DNA of 64,000 nucleotides, from NCBI RefSeq assembly GCF_003967275.1, contig NZ_AP018721.1, positions 2,294,001 through 2,358,000 on the forward strand. The letters run 5' to 3'. Shown one piece after another: positions 8,484 to 18,106 of this stretch (positions are counted from its first letter, which is position 1; every line of letters starts with the position of its first letter). The position numbers and the translations under genes are program-made. The stretch comes from Sulfuritortus calidifontis (GTDB lineage Bacteria; Pseudomonadota; Gammaproteobacteria; Burkholderiales; Thiobacillaceae). Under the pieces are notes generated by a model that worked only from the letters and a program-made list of their open reading frames with translations, made no database searches and was not told where the DNA came from.

Positions 8484-9560
8484 TTGCGATTGGCTTGGCT
8501 TAGCGGAGGCGATCGCCCCCTGATCGGGGTCGATATTAGCTCATCGGCCGTAAAAATGCTTGAGCTGGCCTCGGCCGGCAAAGGTGCTTACCAGGTCGAG
8601 CGCTATGCCATTGCCGCCCTGCCCAAGGACGCCATCGCCGACGGCAAGATCAACAAGCCGGAGGCCGTCGAGGCGGCCATGAGCCAGGCCTGGCGCTCAC
8701 TGGACAGCCGAACCCGGGCCATCGCCATGGCACTGCCGGTATCGGCGGTGATCTCGAAAAAGATTCTGGTGCCGAGCCAGGCGAACGAGAACGAGACCGA
8801 GGCCCAGATCACGGCCGAGGCCAACCAGATGGCCTCCTTCCCGGTGGACGAGGTCAGCCTCGATTACCAGATTCTCGGCCCCTCGGCCAAAAGCCCGACC
8901 GACAACGAGGCCCTGGTGGTGATCACCCGGCGGGACCGGGTCGACGAGCGGGTCGCCATTGCCGAGGCGGTAGGCCTGACAACCGTGATCATGGACGTCG
9001 ACAATTTCGCCGTCCTCGGCGCCTACCCCATGATGGCCGCCCAGGTGCCCGGCAGCGGCAAAAAACAGACCGTCGCCATCGTCGACATGGGCGCCAATTT
9101 CACCCACATCAACATCCTGCACAGCAACCAGCCGGTGTTCCAGCGTACCCACGCCTTCGGCGGCCAGATCCTGACCCAGGACATCGCCCGTCGCTTCGAC
9201 GTCTCCCTCGAGGAGGCCGAGGACGCCAAGCGCAAGGGCCAATTGCCCGACCGCTACAAGACCGAGGTGCTGCCGGCCTTTCTGGAAAACGCCGCCCAGG
9301 AGGTCATGCGCTCCCTGCAAATGTGCTATGCCGCCACCGCCTACCAGAGCGTGGACCACATCCTACTTTGTGGCGGCTGCGCCCTGCTGCCCGGCCTGGA
9401 CGCCGCCATCCGCAACGCGACCCAGGCCAATGTCATTGTCGCCAACCCCCTCGCCCAGATGGGCCTGTCCGGCAAGGTCGATGCCGGGCGCCTGGGCAGC
9501 GACGCCCCCATGCTGATCGTGGCCTGCGGCTTGGCCATGCGGAGGTTCGACAGGACATGA
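8484..9560 (+). CDS. pilM: Type IV pilus assembly ATPase-like protein PilM
   Basis: 358 residues from TTG 8484, chosen because GAAAGGA lies 7-13 bases upstream. PilM is a cytoplasmic actin-fold protein that binds the N-terminus of PilN and links the pilus alignment complex to the cytoplasm. Seen here: IGVDISSSAVKMLEL at the start (phosphate-1-like loop), VAIVDMGANFTHINIL in the middle and ILLCGGCALLPGLDAAI near the C-terminus, all typical of PilM. It is the first gene of an overlapping pilMNOPQ operon; its stop overlaps the pilN start (ATGA). Confidence 0.95.
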   Translation: MRLAWLSGGDRPLIGVDISSSAVKMLELASAGKGAYQVERYAIAALPKDAIADGKINKPEAVEAAMSQAWRSLDSRTRAIAMALPVSAVISKKILVPSQANENETEAQITAEANQMASFPVDEVSLDYQILGPSAKSPTDNEALVVITRRDRVDERVAIAEAVGLTTVIMDVDNFAVLGAYPMMAAQVPGSGKKQTVAIVDMGANFTHINILHSNQPVFQRTHAFGGQILTQDIARRFDVSLEEAEDAKRKGQLPDRYKTEVLPAFLENAAQEVMRSLQMCYAATAYQSVDHILLCGGCALLPGLDAAIRNATQANVIVANPLAQMGLSGKVDAGRLGSDAPMLIVACGLAMRRFDRT

Positions 9561-10135
9561 GCACGATCCGGATCAACCTGCTGCCGCACCGGCAACTCAA
9601 GCGCGAACGCCAGGCCAAGCAGTTCAATGCCCTGGCCGGCGGCGTTGCCGTCTTGGCCGTCGCCACCGTGCTGGCCAGCCACATGTTCATCACCGGCGCC
9701 CAGGACCGGCAGGCTCAGCGCAATGAATTCATGCGCCAGGAAATCGCCAAGATCGAAGAAAAGCTGAAGGAAATCAAGACGCTGAAGGAGAAGATCCAGG
9801 CCCTGGTCGCGCGCAAGAAGGCGGTCGAGGACTTGCAGGCCAACCGCACTGTGCCCGTCCACATCCTGGACGAACTGGCCCGCCGCCTGCCGGAGGGCGT
9901 GCACCTACGCAGCTTCAAGCTGGCCGACAAGACCCTGTCGATCCAGGGCTATGCCCAATCAAGCGCGCTGGTATCCACCTACATGCGCAACATCGAGGAC
10001 TCCGACTGGTTCGAAAATCCGGTGCTGATCGAGGTCCGCGCTGCGACGGTGAACAATGTGCGCAGCAACGACTTCTCGCTGACCATCACCGTCAGCGACC
10101 CGAACGCGAAGCCCGCCCCCCAGAAGGCGCCCTGA
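9557..10135 (+). CDS. pilN: Type IV pilus inner-membrane protein PilN
   Basis: 192 residues starting MSTIRINLLPHRQLKRERQ. The INLLPHR motif is the conserved PilM-binding peptide. A single membrane helix (about residues 27-46) is followed by a coiled coil (EIAKIEEKLKEIKTLKEKIQ) and a periplasmic ferredoxin-like domain. It forms the inner-membrane alignment subcomplex with PilO. The start ATG 9557 overlaps the pilM stop. Confidence 0.94.
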   Translation: MSTIRINLLPHRQLKRERQAKQFNALAGGVAVLAVATVLASHMFITGAQDRQAQRNEFMRQEIAKIEEKLKEIKTLKEKIQALVARKKAVEDLQANRTVPVHILDELARRLPEGVHLRSFKLADKTLSIQGYAQSSALVSTYMRNIEDSDWFENPVLIEVRAATVNNVRSNDFSLTITVSDPNAKPAPQKAP

Positions 10136-10137
10136 CC

Positions 10138-10767
10138 ATGGCACTCTCGGACCTCAACAACATCGACCTCAAGGACCTCAACCTCAAGGACCTGGCCAGC
10201 GCGCCGGCCGCGGCCAAGGGCATCGTCCTCGGCCTGCTCTTCGTCGCCGTGGTTGGCGCCGGCTACTACTTCGACCTGTCGGACCAGCTGGCCACCCTCG
10301 ACAGCCTGAAGCAGGAAGAGGAGAAGCTGCGCCAGACTTACAGCGAGAAGGTCGGCGAGTCGCACAACCTGCCCGCCTACCGCCAGCAGTTGAAGGACAC
10401 CGAGCAGGCCCTGGCGACCATGATCAAGCAGCTGCCGAGCAAGGCGGAGGTCGACGCCCTGCTCACCGACATCAACCAGGCCGGCCTCGGCCGCGGCCTG
10501 GCGTTCGAGCTGTTCCGCCCGGGCCAGACCAGCTTCGATGCCTATTACGCCACCCTGCCGGTCGCGATCAAGGTCACCGGCAGCTATCACCAGATCGCCA
10601 GCTTCATCAGCGACGTGGCGGCAATGCCGCGCATCGTCACCGTGCATGACGTCAATATCGCACCCGGCGCCAAGCCACCGGTGCTGAGCATGGACGCCAC
10701 CTTGAAAACCTACCGCTACCTCGACGAGGCGGAGAGCGCCAAGGCCAAGCAGGGAGGCGGCAAATGA
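10138..10767 (+). CDS. pilO: Type IV pilus inner-membrane protein PilO
   Basis: 209 residues with one membrane helix (about 32-48), a coiled-coil stalk (QEEEKLRQTYSEKV) and a periplasmic domain ending in KTYRYLDEAE. The N-terminus has a near-repeat, LNNIDLKDLNLKDLASAP, as in other betaproteobacterial PilO. It dimerises with PilN and links to PilP. Two bases separate it from pilN, and its stop overlaps pilP. Confidence 0.93.
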   Translation: MALSDLNNIDLKDLNLKDLASAPAAAKGIVLGLLFVAVVGAGYYFDLSDQLATLDSLKQEEEKLRQTYSEKVGESHNLPAYRQQLKDTEQALATMIKQLPSKAEVDALLTDINQAGLGRGLAFELFRPGQTSFDAYYATLPVAIKVTGSYHQIASFISDVAAMPRIVTVHDVNIAPGAKPPVLSMDATLKTYRYLDEAESAKAKQGGGK

Positions 10768-11297
10768 TGAAATGGATTCCGGCGCTCCTGATCGTCGGTC
10801 TGCTGGCCGGCTGTGGCGACGACGGCTTCGACGACCTGCGCCAGTTCATGGACGAGGCCGGCAAGAAGAACGCACCCAAGGTCGAACCGCTGCCGGCACC
10901 GAAGCCGCACGACACCTTCGTCTACCAGGCCGAACAGGTGCCTGACCCGTTCAGCCCGCGCTCGCTCAAGGGCGGCCAGGCGCCAGGCGAGACCGAGGCG
11001 GCCCGGCCGCGCGGCAGTCTGGAGGAGTTCGCCTTGGAGGGCTTGCGCGTCACTGGCATCATCGAACGCAACGGCGCCTTCCAGGCCCTGGTGGTCAGCC
11101 CGGACAACCGGCTGTTCGCGGCCAAGGTCGGCGATCGCATCGGTCAGAACGGCGGTACCATCACCGCGATCTCTTACAAAGGCGTCAAGGTGAAGGAACG
11201 CATCATGTCCGCAGCCGGCAAATGGACCGAGGTCACGACCGAACTGGCCAAGCCGGAGGAAACGGCGATCCGGGAACTCAAGCCGGCCGGCAAGTGA
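10764..11297 (+). CDS. pilP: Type IV pilus lipoprotein PilP
   Basis: 177 residues with a lipoprotein signal, LLIVGLLAGCGDD (cysteine near residue 16), a flexible proline-rich linker (PKVEPLPAPKPHDTF) and a C-terminal beta-sandwich of the secretin pilotin-adaptor type (GLRVTGIIERNG...VGDRIGQNGG). PilP bridges PilN/PilO to the secretin PilQ in the periplasm. The start overlaps the pilO stop. Confidence 0.94.
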   Translation: MMKWIPALLIVGLLAGCGDDGFDDLRQFMDEAGKKNAPKVEPLPAPKPHDTFVYQAEQVPDPFSPRSLKGGQAPGETEAARPRGSLEEFALEGLRVTGIIERNGAFQALVVSPDNRLFAAKVGDRIGQNGGTITAISYKGVKVKERIMSAAGKWTEVTTELAKPEETAIRELKPAGK

Positions 11298-11385
11298 ACG
11301 AAACCCCATGACAGATCGAACGAGCGCGACCCCCATGCCCACAGGCGCATCGAGCAAACGATCATGGCGTATCGCCCTGATCGCC

Positions 11386-11445
11386 CCCTCACCCCTGCCC
11401 TCTCCCGCTTGCGCGAGAGGGCGACGCGGACACGCTCCGCGTGTT
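11386..11445. repeat. Palindromic repeat between pilP and pilQ
   Basis: The first 28 bases (11,386-11,413) are identical to 25,017-25,044 inside murD; the key part is CCTGCCCTCTCCCGCTTGCG. The first hairpin pairs CCCTCTC with GAGAGGG; a second pairs ACGCGGA with TCCGCGT. The related element in murB and the set near 38.4-38.6 kb share the CCCTCCCC-loop-GGGGAGGG style. It separates pilP from pilQ by about 170 bases in an operon whose other genes overlap. Confidence 0.7.
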
Positions 11446-11469
11446 TCACGCCAAGAAGAGAGGCACACC

Positions 11470-13644
11470 ATGAACCACAGCGTGCGGAACAAACGGATCG
11501 GATGGCTGGCCGCCTGCCTCCTGTGGCTGGCCCTGCCTGCCTGGGCGGAGCCCGGAAACACCCTGGAGAGCGTCAGGCTCACAGCCGGCCAGGACGACAG
11601 CCAGGTGCTCAAGGCGGCCTTCAAGGACAGCATCACTACCACTCCGGCCGCCTTCACCACCAGCAACCCCAACCGGCTGATCATCGACCTGCCCGATACG
11701 GTCAATGCCCTCGGCCGCTATACCGAGGCGGTCGACAAGGGCAATGTCCAGAGCGTGCAGGTCCTGCAATCCGGCGAGCGCACCCGCCTGGTGGTCAACC
11801 TCAAGACCGCAGCCGAATATGAATTGAGGACCGACCGCAACTACCTGCTGGTCACCCTGCGCGGCGGCGCCAATGCCGATGCCGCCACCCGCTTCGCCGC
11901 CAGCAGCCCCGCCCCCAGCCACAGCGTGCGTGACATCGATTTTCGCCGCGGCAAGTCCGGCGAGGGCAAGCTGACCGTCACCCTGTCCGGGCCCGGCATT
12001 GGCATCGACATCAAACAGCAGGGCCGGGCCATCCAGGTCGATTTCCTCAACACCGAACTGCCGGCCGCGCTCAAGCGCCGGCTCGACGTCTCCGACTTTG
12101 CCACCGCGGTGCAGACCGTCGAGGCCTATCCGCTCGACAGCCGCACCCGGCTGGTGCTGACCCCCTCGGCCAAGGTCAGCCACTCGGCCTACCAGACCGG
12201 CAACCAGTTCGTCATCGAGGTCAGCCCGCAGCAGACCGATTTCTCGGCCAGCGGCAAGGCCGGCCAGTACACCGGCGAGCGCATCTCGCTCGACTTCCAG
12301 AATGTCGAGATCAAGGACCTGCTCAAGGTCATCGCCGACTTCACCGGCCAGAACATCGTCACCAGCGACCGCGTCACCGGCACCACCTCGCTGCGCTTGA
12401 AGGAAGTGCCTTGGGATCAGGCCCTGGACATCATCCTGGCCACCCGCGGCCTGAGCCGCAAGGTCATCAGCAACAACGTGCTCTGGGTGGCGCCCTCGGA
12501 CGAGATCGCCCAGTTGGAGCGACGTGATCTCGAAGCCAAGCAGGCGATCTTCGATCTGGAAGAATTGCAGTCGGAGGTCATCCGCCTGAACTATCTGCGC
12601 GCCGACGAGGCCCAGGCCATCCTCAACGGCCAGTCGCTCAGCGCCGCGGCCGGTGGCCAGGCGGTCAGCTGCAGCACCGGTGCCGTGGGTGTCAGTGCCA
12701 CGACGGCCGCCCCGGCGGCAGCCGCGGCTGGCACCGGCCAGCGCATCCTGTCCAAGCGCGGCACCACCTCCTTCGATCTCAAAACCAATTCCCTGTTCAT
12801 CCAAGACGTGCCGAGCAAGATCAAGGAGGCGCGCGACCTCCTGGCCCGGGTCGACATCCCGGCCAAGCAGATTTTGATCGAGGGCCGTGTCGTGGTGGCC
12901 GACGACAGTTTCGGCCGGGTGCTCGGCGCCAAGCTCGGCCTGCAGACCGCCGGCAACATCGGCGCCACCCAGTTCGGCCTGGGCAACACCTCCAGTACCG
13001 GCCAATCCCTGATCGGCACGACCGTCCCCTCCGGCACGGTCTCCAACAACATCGACCTGCCTGCCGGCGGCATCACCGGCGTCTCGCAAAACGCCGGCAT
13101 CGGCATCAGCCTGCTCAACCCGGCCAGCAACCTGATCCTCAACCTCGAACTGCAGGCCATGGAGCAGGACAAGCGGGGCAAGATCATCTCCAGCCCACGG
13201 GTGATCACCCAGAACCAGAAGCCGGCCGTCATCCTGCAGGGCCAGCAGATCCCCTATGCCACCGTGAGCCAGTCCGGCACTCAGACCTCCTTCCAGAACG
13301 CAGTGCTCTGTCTGCTGGTCAATCCGCAGATCTTGAACAACGACGACATCATCCTCGACGTCGAGATCACCAAGGACGCCCCGGGCGAGGTCACCACAGC
13401 CGGCCTGCGGATCGACACCAAGCGGGTGAAAACCCAGGTCCGAGTCAGGAACGGCGAGACCGCCATCCTGGGCGGCATCTTCGAGCAGACCCTACGCGAC
13501 GACACCAACAAAGTGCCGCTGCTAGGCGACATCCCAGTGCTGGGTCACCTGTTCAAGAACAACACCAGACGGGACGAGAAGAACGAACTGATGCTGTTCA
13601 TCACGCCCCGGGTATTGCCGGAGAATCTGGCCAACATCCAATAA
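11470..13644 (+). CDS. pilQ: Type IV pilus secretin PilQ
   Basis: 724 residues from ATG 11470 (GAGAGG lies upstream and a signal peptide, LLWLALPAWAEP, follows). The order is: signal peptide (1-26), AMIN domains that bind peptidoglycan (about 30-270), secretin N domains starting near residue 280 (RISLDFQNVEIKDLLKVIAD), a low-complexity alanine-rich linker, and the secretin beta-barrel with VRNGETAILGGIFEQ and ending VLPENLANI. It forms the outer-membrane pore for the pilus. An upstream in-frame extension to 11,308 exists but reads through the repeat and lacks a signal. Confidence 0.95.
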   Translation: MNHSVRNKRIGWLAACLLWLALPAWAEPGNTLESVRLTAGQDDSQVLKAAFKDSITTTPAAFTTSNPNRLIIDLPDTVNALGRYTEAVDKGNVQSVQVLQSGERTRLVVNLKTAAEYELRTDRNYLLVTLRGGANADAATRFAASSPAPSHSVRDIDFRRGKSGEGKLTVTLSGPGIGIDIKQQGRAIQVDFLNTELPAALKRRLDVSDFATAVQTVEAYPLDSRTRLVLTPSAKVSHSAYQTGNQFVIEVSPQQTDFSASGKAGQYTGERISLDFQNVEIKDLLKVIADFTGQNIVTSDRVTGTTSLRLKEVPWDQALDIILATRGLSRKVISNNVLWVAPSDEIAQLERRDLEAKQAIFDLEELQSEVIRLNYLRADEAQAILNGQSLSAAAGGQAVSCSTGAVGVSATTAAPAAAAAGTGQRILSKRGTTSFDLKTNSLFIQDVPSKIKEARDLLARVDIPAKQILIEGRVVVADDSFGRVLGAKLGLQTAGNIGATQFGLGNTSSTGQSLIGTTVPSGTVSNNIDLPAGGITGVSQNAGIGISLLNPASNLILNLELQAMEQDKRGKIISSPRVITQNQKPAVILQGQQIPYATVSQSGTQTSFQNAVLCLLVNPQILNNDDIILDVEITKDAPGEVTTAGLRIDTKRVKTQVRVRNGETAILGGIFEQTLRDDTNKVPLLGDIPVLGHLFKNNTRRDEKNELMLFITPRVLPENLANIQ

Positions 13645-13663
13645 GGTGGGTCGTTTCACCTCA

Positions 13664-13686
13664 CGGCGCCTGTGGGCGCCGTTTTT
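13664..13686 (+). terminator. Rho-independent terminator after pilQ
   Basis: CGGCGCC (13,664-13,670), loop TGTG, GGCGCCG (13,675-13,681), then five T. It lies 20 bases after the pilQ stop, ending the pilMNOPQ operon before the convergent lpxC cluster. Confidence 0.88.
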
Positions 13687-13694
13687 GTTTGTCA

Positions 13695-13877
13695 TCAGAA
13701 TGCGATCAGGCGGCGGGCCAGGTAAAGCAGGCCCAGGATCAGGAACAGGGCGAGCGCCAGCTTGGCGGTGAGGCCGGCATAGTTCAGCCAACGGCGGTCG
13801 CGGTTGAGGGCATAGCCCAGCAGCAGGACGACCAGGAGGATGCCGAAGCCGATCAGGAAGAGGCGCAGGCCAAACAC
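13695..13877 (-). CDS. Small two-helix membrane protein
   Basis: 60 residues: MFGLRLFLIGFGILLVVLL, a short loop with NRDRRW, then a second hydrophobic helix (KLALALFLILGLLYLARR). It sits 15 bases downstream of lpxC at the end of the dcw transcript. Small membrane proteins of this size are often found here in betaproteobacteria, but I do not recognise a named family. Function unknown. Confidence 0.6.
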   Translation of the reverse strand: MFGLRLFLIGFGILLVVLLLGYALNRDRRWLNYAGLTAKLALALFLILGLLYLARRLIAF

Positions 13878-13892
13878 GGGCGGATTGCCTTA

Positions 13893-14807
13893 TTAGACCG
13901 GCAGGGCGTGCAGGCGGCTCAGGGCCGCCGGGGTGGTCTCGTCGTCGACGAAGCTGGCCCATTCCCAGGCCTCGGCATCGTCGAGCAGTTTGCACAGCAG
14001 CTGGTTGTTCAGGCCGTGGCCCGACTTGTAGGCGGCGAAGGCGCCGATGATGAGGTGGCCGGACAGGTAGAGGTCGCCGATGGCGTCGAGCACCTTGTGT
14101 TTGACGAACTCGTCGGCGTATCTGAGGCCGTCGGCGTTGAGCACGCGGAACTCGTCCATCACCACGGCATTATCGAGCGAGCCGCCCAGCGCCAGGTTGT
14201 GGCTGCGCAGGTACTCGACGTCCTGCATGAAGCCGAAGGTGCGGGCGCGGCTGATTTCCTTGACGTAGGACTGGCTGGCGAAGTCGATGCAGATCTCCTG
14301 CCCCGACTGCTTGAACACGGGATGATCGAAGTCGATCTTGAAGGTGAGCTTGAAGCCCTCGTGCGGGGTCAGCTCCGCCCACTTGTCGCCGTCCTCCACC
14401 CGCACCGGGCGCTTGATCCGGATATAGCGGCGCGGGGCGTTCTGTTCCTCGATGCCGGCGGACTGCACCAGATAGACGAAGGGGGCGGCGGAGCCGTCCA
14501 GGATGGGCACTTCCGGGCCATCCAGGTCGATATAGAGATTGTCGATGCCCAGGCCGGCCAGGGCGGACATCAGGTGTTCCACGGTGGCGATCTTGACGCC
14601 ATTCTTTTCCACGGCGGTGCAGAGCCGGGTGTCGGTCACCAGATGCGGGTCGATGCGAAAATCGACGGGCACATCCAGGTCGACGCGGCGAAAAAGAATA
14701 CCGGCATCGGGCGGTGCCGGGCGCAAGGTCAGTTGAGCCTTGCGTCCGCTGTGGAGCCCGACGCCGGTGGCGCGTACGAGAGTCTTGATGCTGCGCTGCT
14801 TGATCAT
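13893..14807 (-). CDS. lpxC: UDP-3-O-acyl-N-acetylglucosamine deacetylase
   Basis: 304 residues. This zinc enzyme commits UDP-GlcNAc derivatives to lipid A synthesis. Zinc ligands are seen in [15 protein letters not shown] (His) and [12 protein letters not shown] (His and Asp); the catalytic His is in KSGHGLNNQ. The N-terminal [15 protein letters not shown] is typical. It follows ftsZ by 46 bases at the end of the dcw cluster, the classical proteobacterial order, and its levels are usually set by proteolysis. Confidence 0.97.
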   Translation of the reverse strand: MIKQRSIKTLVRATGVGLHSGRKAQLTLRPAPPDAGILFRRVDLDVPVDFRIDPHLVTDTRLCTAVEKNGVKIATVEHLMSALAGLGIDNLYIDLDGPEVPILDGSAAPFVYLVQSAGIEEQNAPRRYIRIKRPVRVEDGDKWAELTPHEGFKLTFKIDFDHPVFKQSGQEICIDFASQSYVKEISRARTFGFMQDVEYLRSHNLALGGSLDNAVVMDEFRVLNADGLRYADEFVKHKVLDAIGDLYLSGHLIIGAFAAYKSGHGLNNQLLCKLLDDAEAWEWASFVDDETTPAALSRLHALPV

Positions 14808-14853
14808 GCAGCTATTCTAACTTTTTCAATCACTTAGGGCAGCAATTTCCTGC

Positions 14854-16020
14854 TCAATCCGCCTGCTTGCGCAGAAAGGCCGGGATGTCCAGGGTGTCGA
14901 TGCCCTGTTCCTGGGCCGCGTCCAGCGCCGCCGCATTGCTGCGCCGGCTGCGCCAGATGGCCGGCGCCTCGGGGTCGCTCTCGTAGGCGCTGCGCGGCGG
15001 CAGGCCGTCGGTGCCGGTGCCCTGGAGCACGGTCATCTGCGGCTTGCTCTGGCGGCCGGTGACCGGGTTGCCCAGGCCGGTGGCGACCATGGTCACCCGC
15101 AGGCTGTCGCCCATGGCCTCGTCGAAGGCGGTGCCGACGATGACCGTGGCCTCGTCCGCGGTGAAGCCCTGGATGGTGCTCATCACCTCGTAGTACTCGT
15201 CCAGGGTCAGGCTGTCGTTGGCGGTGATGTTGACCAGCACGCCGCGGGCGCCCTTGAGGTCGACGTTCTCCAACAGCGGGCTGTTCACCGCCTGCTCGGC
15301 CGCCAGGCGGGCGCGGCCCTCGCCGCTGGCCGCGGCCGAACCCATCATGGCCATACCCATCTCGCTCATCACCGTGCGCACGTCGGCGAAGTCGACGTTG
15401 ATCATGCCCGGGTTGGCGATGATCTCGGCGATGCCGCCGACCGCGCTGTGCAGCACATCGTTGGCGGCCATGAAGGCCTCCTGCAGCTTCATGTTGCCGC
15501 CCAGCACCAGGCGCAGCTTGTCGTTGGGGATGATGATCAGCGAGTCGACATATTCCGACAGCGCCTTGAGGCCGTTTTCGGCCACCCGCATGCGCTTGCC
15601 CTCGAACACGAAGGGCTTGGTCACCACGGCCACGGTGAGGATGCCCAGCTCCTTGGCCACCTCGGCCACCACGGGGGCGGCGCCGGTGCCGGTGCCGCCG
15701 CCCATGCCGGCGGTGATGAACAGCATGTCGGCACCGTCGATCAGCTCGGCGATGCGTTCGCGATCCTCCAGCGCCGCCTCGCGCCCGACCTCGGGCTTGG
15801 CGCCGGCGCCCAGACCCTTGGTCACGTTGCCGCCGATCTGCAGCTGCATCGGCGCCAGGTTGCGCTTGAGCGCCTGGGCATCGGTGTTGATGGCGAGAAA
15901 CTCCACGCCGGTCATGCCGCGACCGATCATGTGGTCGACCGCGTTGCCGCCGCAGCCACCGACGCCGATCACCTTGATCACGGCCTCCTGGGTTTGCATG
16001 TCTTCCAATTCGTACAGCAT
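14854..16020 (-). CDS. ftsZ: Cell division tubulin FtsZ
   Basis: 388 residues from ATG 16,020, chosen because GGAGGAAGAG lies directly upstream; a longer reading to 16,062 is unlikely. It is a GTPase that forms the division ring. Seen: VGGCGGNAVDHM, NTDAQALKRN, the tubulin signature GGGTGTGAAP, and the C-terminal peptide DIPAFLRKQ, which binds FtsA and ZipA. The linker to that peptide is short. It lies 81 bases after ftsA. Confidence 0.97.
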   Translation of the reverse strand: MLYELEDMQTQEAVIKVIGVGGCGGNAVDHMIGRGMTGVEFLAINTDAQALKRNLAPMQLQIGGNVTKGLGAGAKPEVGREAALEDRERIAELIDGADMLFITAGMGGGTGTGAAPVVAEVAKELGILTVAVVTKPFVFEGKRMRVAENGLKALSEYVDSLIIIPNDKLRLVLGGNMKLQEAFMAANDVLHSAVGGIAEIIANPGMINVDFADVRTVMSEMGMAMMGSAAASGEGRARLAAEQAVNSPLLENVDLKGARGVLVNITANDSLTLDEYYEVMSTIQGFTADEATVIVGTAFDEAMGDSLRVTMVATGLGNPVTGRQSKPQMTVLQGTGTDGLPPRSAYESDPEAPAIWRSRRSNAAALDAAQEQGIDTLDIPAFLRKQAD

Positions 16021-16101
16021 CTCTTCCTCCTTGTTACGCGCGCAAAGAAACAAACTCTTCAAACCCGCCGCCTAATCGCAGCGGCCCCATTTCCAACCGG
16101 C

Positions 16102-17343
16102 TCAAAAATTGCTCTTGAACCATGAACTCATCCTGTCCATCACGTGCTTGAACGAACCGCTCTGGATCTTGGCCGCCTGGTGCAGTTCGTATTGCTCCAG
16201 GCCGGCAAGCAGCAGGCCGATGCCGGTGGCATAGGCCGGATTGCGCACCCGCTCGGACAGGCCGCCGACGTAGTCGGGCATACCCACCCGCACCGGCATG
16301 TGGAACACCTCCTCGGCCAGCTCGACCATGCCCCGCATCTGGCTGGAGCCGCCGGTCAGCACCAGGCCGGACGACACCTGTTCCTCGAAGCCGCTGCGGC
16401 GCAGCTCGGCCTGGACCAGGCTGTACAGTTCCTCGACACGTGGCTCGATCACCTCGGACAGCATCTGTTTCGACAGCATGCGCGGACCGCGCTCGCCGAT
16501 GCCGGGCACCTCGATCATTTCCCGGGCGTCCGCCAACTGGCGCAGGGCGATGCCGTGCTGGATCTTGAGGTCCTCCGCCTCGCGGGTCGGCGTGCGCAGG
16601 GTCATGGCGATGTCGTTGGTGATCTGGTCGCCGGCGACCGGGATCACCGCGGTGTGCTGGATGGCGCCGCGGGTGAACACCGCGATGTCGGTGGTGCCGC
16701 CGCCGATGTCGACCAGGCAGACGCCGAGGTCCTTCTCGTCCTCGTTAAGCACGGCAAGGGAAGAGGCCAGCGGCTGCAGGATCAGGTCGTGCACCTCCAG
16801 GCCGCAGCGGCGCACGCACTTGACGATGTTCTGCGCCGCCGAGACCGCGCCGGTGACGATGTGCACCTTCACCTCCAGGCGTACCCCGCTCATGCCCAGC
16901 GGCTCGCGCACGCCTTCCTGGCCGTCGATGATGTACTCCTGCGGCAGCACGTGCAGGATCTGCTGGTCGGTCGAGATGTTCACCGCCCGCGCGGTCTCCA
17001 CCACCCGCTCCATGTCCAGCGCGGTCACCTCGCGATCGCGGATCGGCACCATGCCATGCGAGTTGAGCGAGCGAATATGGCTGCCGGCGATGCCGGTGTA
17101 GACCTGGTTGATCTTGCAGTTGGCCATCAGCTCGGCATCCTCCAGCGCGCGCTGGATGGCGCTGACCGTGCCCTCGATGTTGACCACCACGCCTTTCTTC
17201 AGGCCGCGCGACGGGGCCGAGCCCATGCCGACGATGTTGATGCCGCCCTCCGGCAGCACCTCGGCCACCATGGCCACGATCTTGGAGGTGCCGATATCGA
17301 GGCCGACGATCAGGTCCCGGTTCTCTCCACGCATCTTGCTCAT
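16102..17343 (-). CDS. ftsA: Cell division protein FtsA
   Basis: 413 residues from ATG 17,343 (MSKMRGENRDLIVGLDIGTS). It is an actin-like ATPase that tethers FtsZ to the membrane. Seen: phosphate-1 GLDIGTSKI, VDIGGGTTDIAVF, VLTGGSSQMRGM and a C-terminal amphipathic helix, MDRMSSWFKSNF, the membrane targeting sequence. The subdomain 1C insertion (about residues 85-165) is present. It lies 46 bases after ftsQ. Confidence 0.97.
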   Translation of the reverse strand: MSKMRGENRDLIVGLDIGTSKIVAMVAEVLPEGGINIVGMGSAPSRGLKKGVVVNIEGTVSAIQRALEDAELMANCKINQVYTGIAGSHIRSLNSHGMVPIRDREVTALDMERVVETARAVNISTDQQILHVLPQEYIIDGQEGVREPLGMSGVRLEVKVHIVTGAVSAAQNIVKCVRRCGLEVHDLILQPLASSLAVLNEDEKDLGVCLVDIGGGTTDIAVFTRGAIQHTAVIPVAGDQITNDIAMTLRTPTREAEDLKIQHGIALRQLADAREMIEVPGIGERGPRMLSKQMLSEVIEPRVEELYSLVQAELRRSGFEEQVSSGLVLTGGSSQMRGMVELAEEVFHMPVRVGMPDYVGGLSERVRNPAYATGIGLLLAGLEQYELHQAAKIQSGSFKHVMDRMSSWFKSNF

Positions 17344-17389
17344 GCTTGCTGCTCCGCTGTCACTTCGCTCATTGCTCCATCGTCCTCGT

Positions 17390-18106
17390 TCATGCCTTGC
17401 CCGCGTCGGCCTGGCCAGCATGGGCCTCCTGCCGGACGGCAAGGCCGTTCGGATAACGCAGATCGACATAGGCCAGCCTTCCCGCCTTCGCCTCGACCAG
17501 GGAGTAGGTCGCGACGAAGCGCCGCATCCGCTCGCTCAACCGCTCGCGACCCAGCTCGACGACCAGGCCGTTGGCCAGGCGCAGGCGCCAGGCATGGCGG
17601 GCGCTGACCTGCACGCTGTCGATCTTCAGATTCATCGGCGCAAGCAGACGGGCGAACTCGCCGTAGCGATGCGCCACCTCCAGGGCCATGGCGTCCGGCG
17701 CATAGATGCGCGGCAGACCGGCGTAGGGCCGCACCGGAAACACCTCGCCGTGAACATCCAGCATGGCCTGGGCATTCCAGGCCGCGGCCGGCACGTGCTC
17801 GGTCAGCTCCACCACCAGACGGTCGGGCCAGACCTTGCGCACCAGGGCGCTCTTCACCCAGGGCAGGGCCTCGTAGCCCTGGCGCACCTGTTCCAGGTTC
17901 ACGCTGAAGAAACCGCCCTGCAGGCCTTGCAGGGCGGTCCGGGCCGCCTGCCGGGTCTCGGCGTGGTTGGCGCCGAGGACATCGACCCGGCGGATCGGCA
18001 GGCTGCCGTCGGCGTAGTGACGCACCGTCACCAGCAGGGCATAGAGCAGCGTCACCAGCATCAGCCAGTTGGCCAGGCGGGTGAGCAGCTCGGGCTTATT
18101 CCACAT
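17390..18106 (-). CDS. ftsQ: Cell division protein FtsQ
   Basis: 238 residues: a short cytoplasmic N-terminus, one membrane helix (about 12-28), a POTRA domain beginning [15 protein letters not shown], and the beta domain with [11 protein letters not shown] near the C-terminus. FtsQ joins FtsB and FtsL at the septum. It overlaps the end of ddlB by 11 bases, so translation is probably coupled. Confidence 0.92.
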   Translation of the reverse strand: MWNKPELLTRLANWLMLVTLLYALLVTVRHYADGSLPIRRVDVLGANHAETRQAARTALQGLQGGFFSVNLEQVRQGYEALPWVKSALVRKVWPDRLVVELTEHVPAAAWNAQAMLDVHGEVFPVRPYAGLPRIYAPDAMALEVAHRYGEFARLLAPMNLKIDSVQVSARHAWRLRLANGLVVELGRERLSERMRRFVATYSLVEAKAGRLAYVDLRYPNGLAVRQEAHAGQADAGKA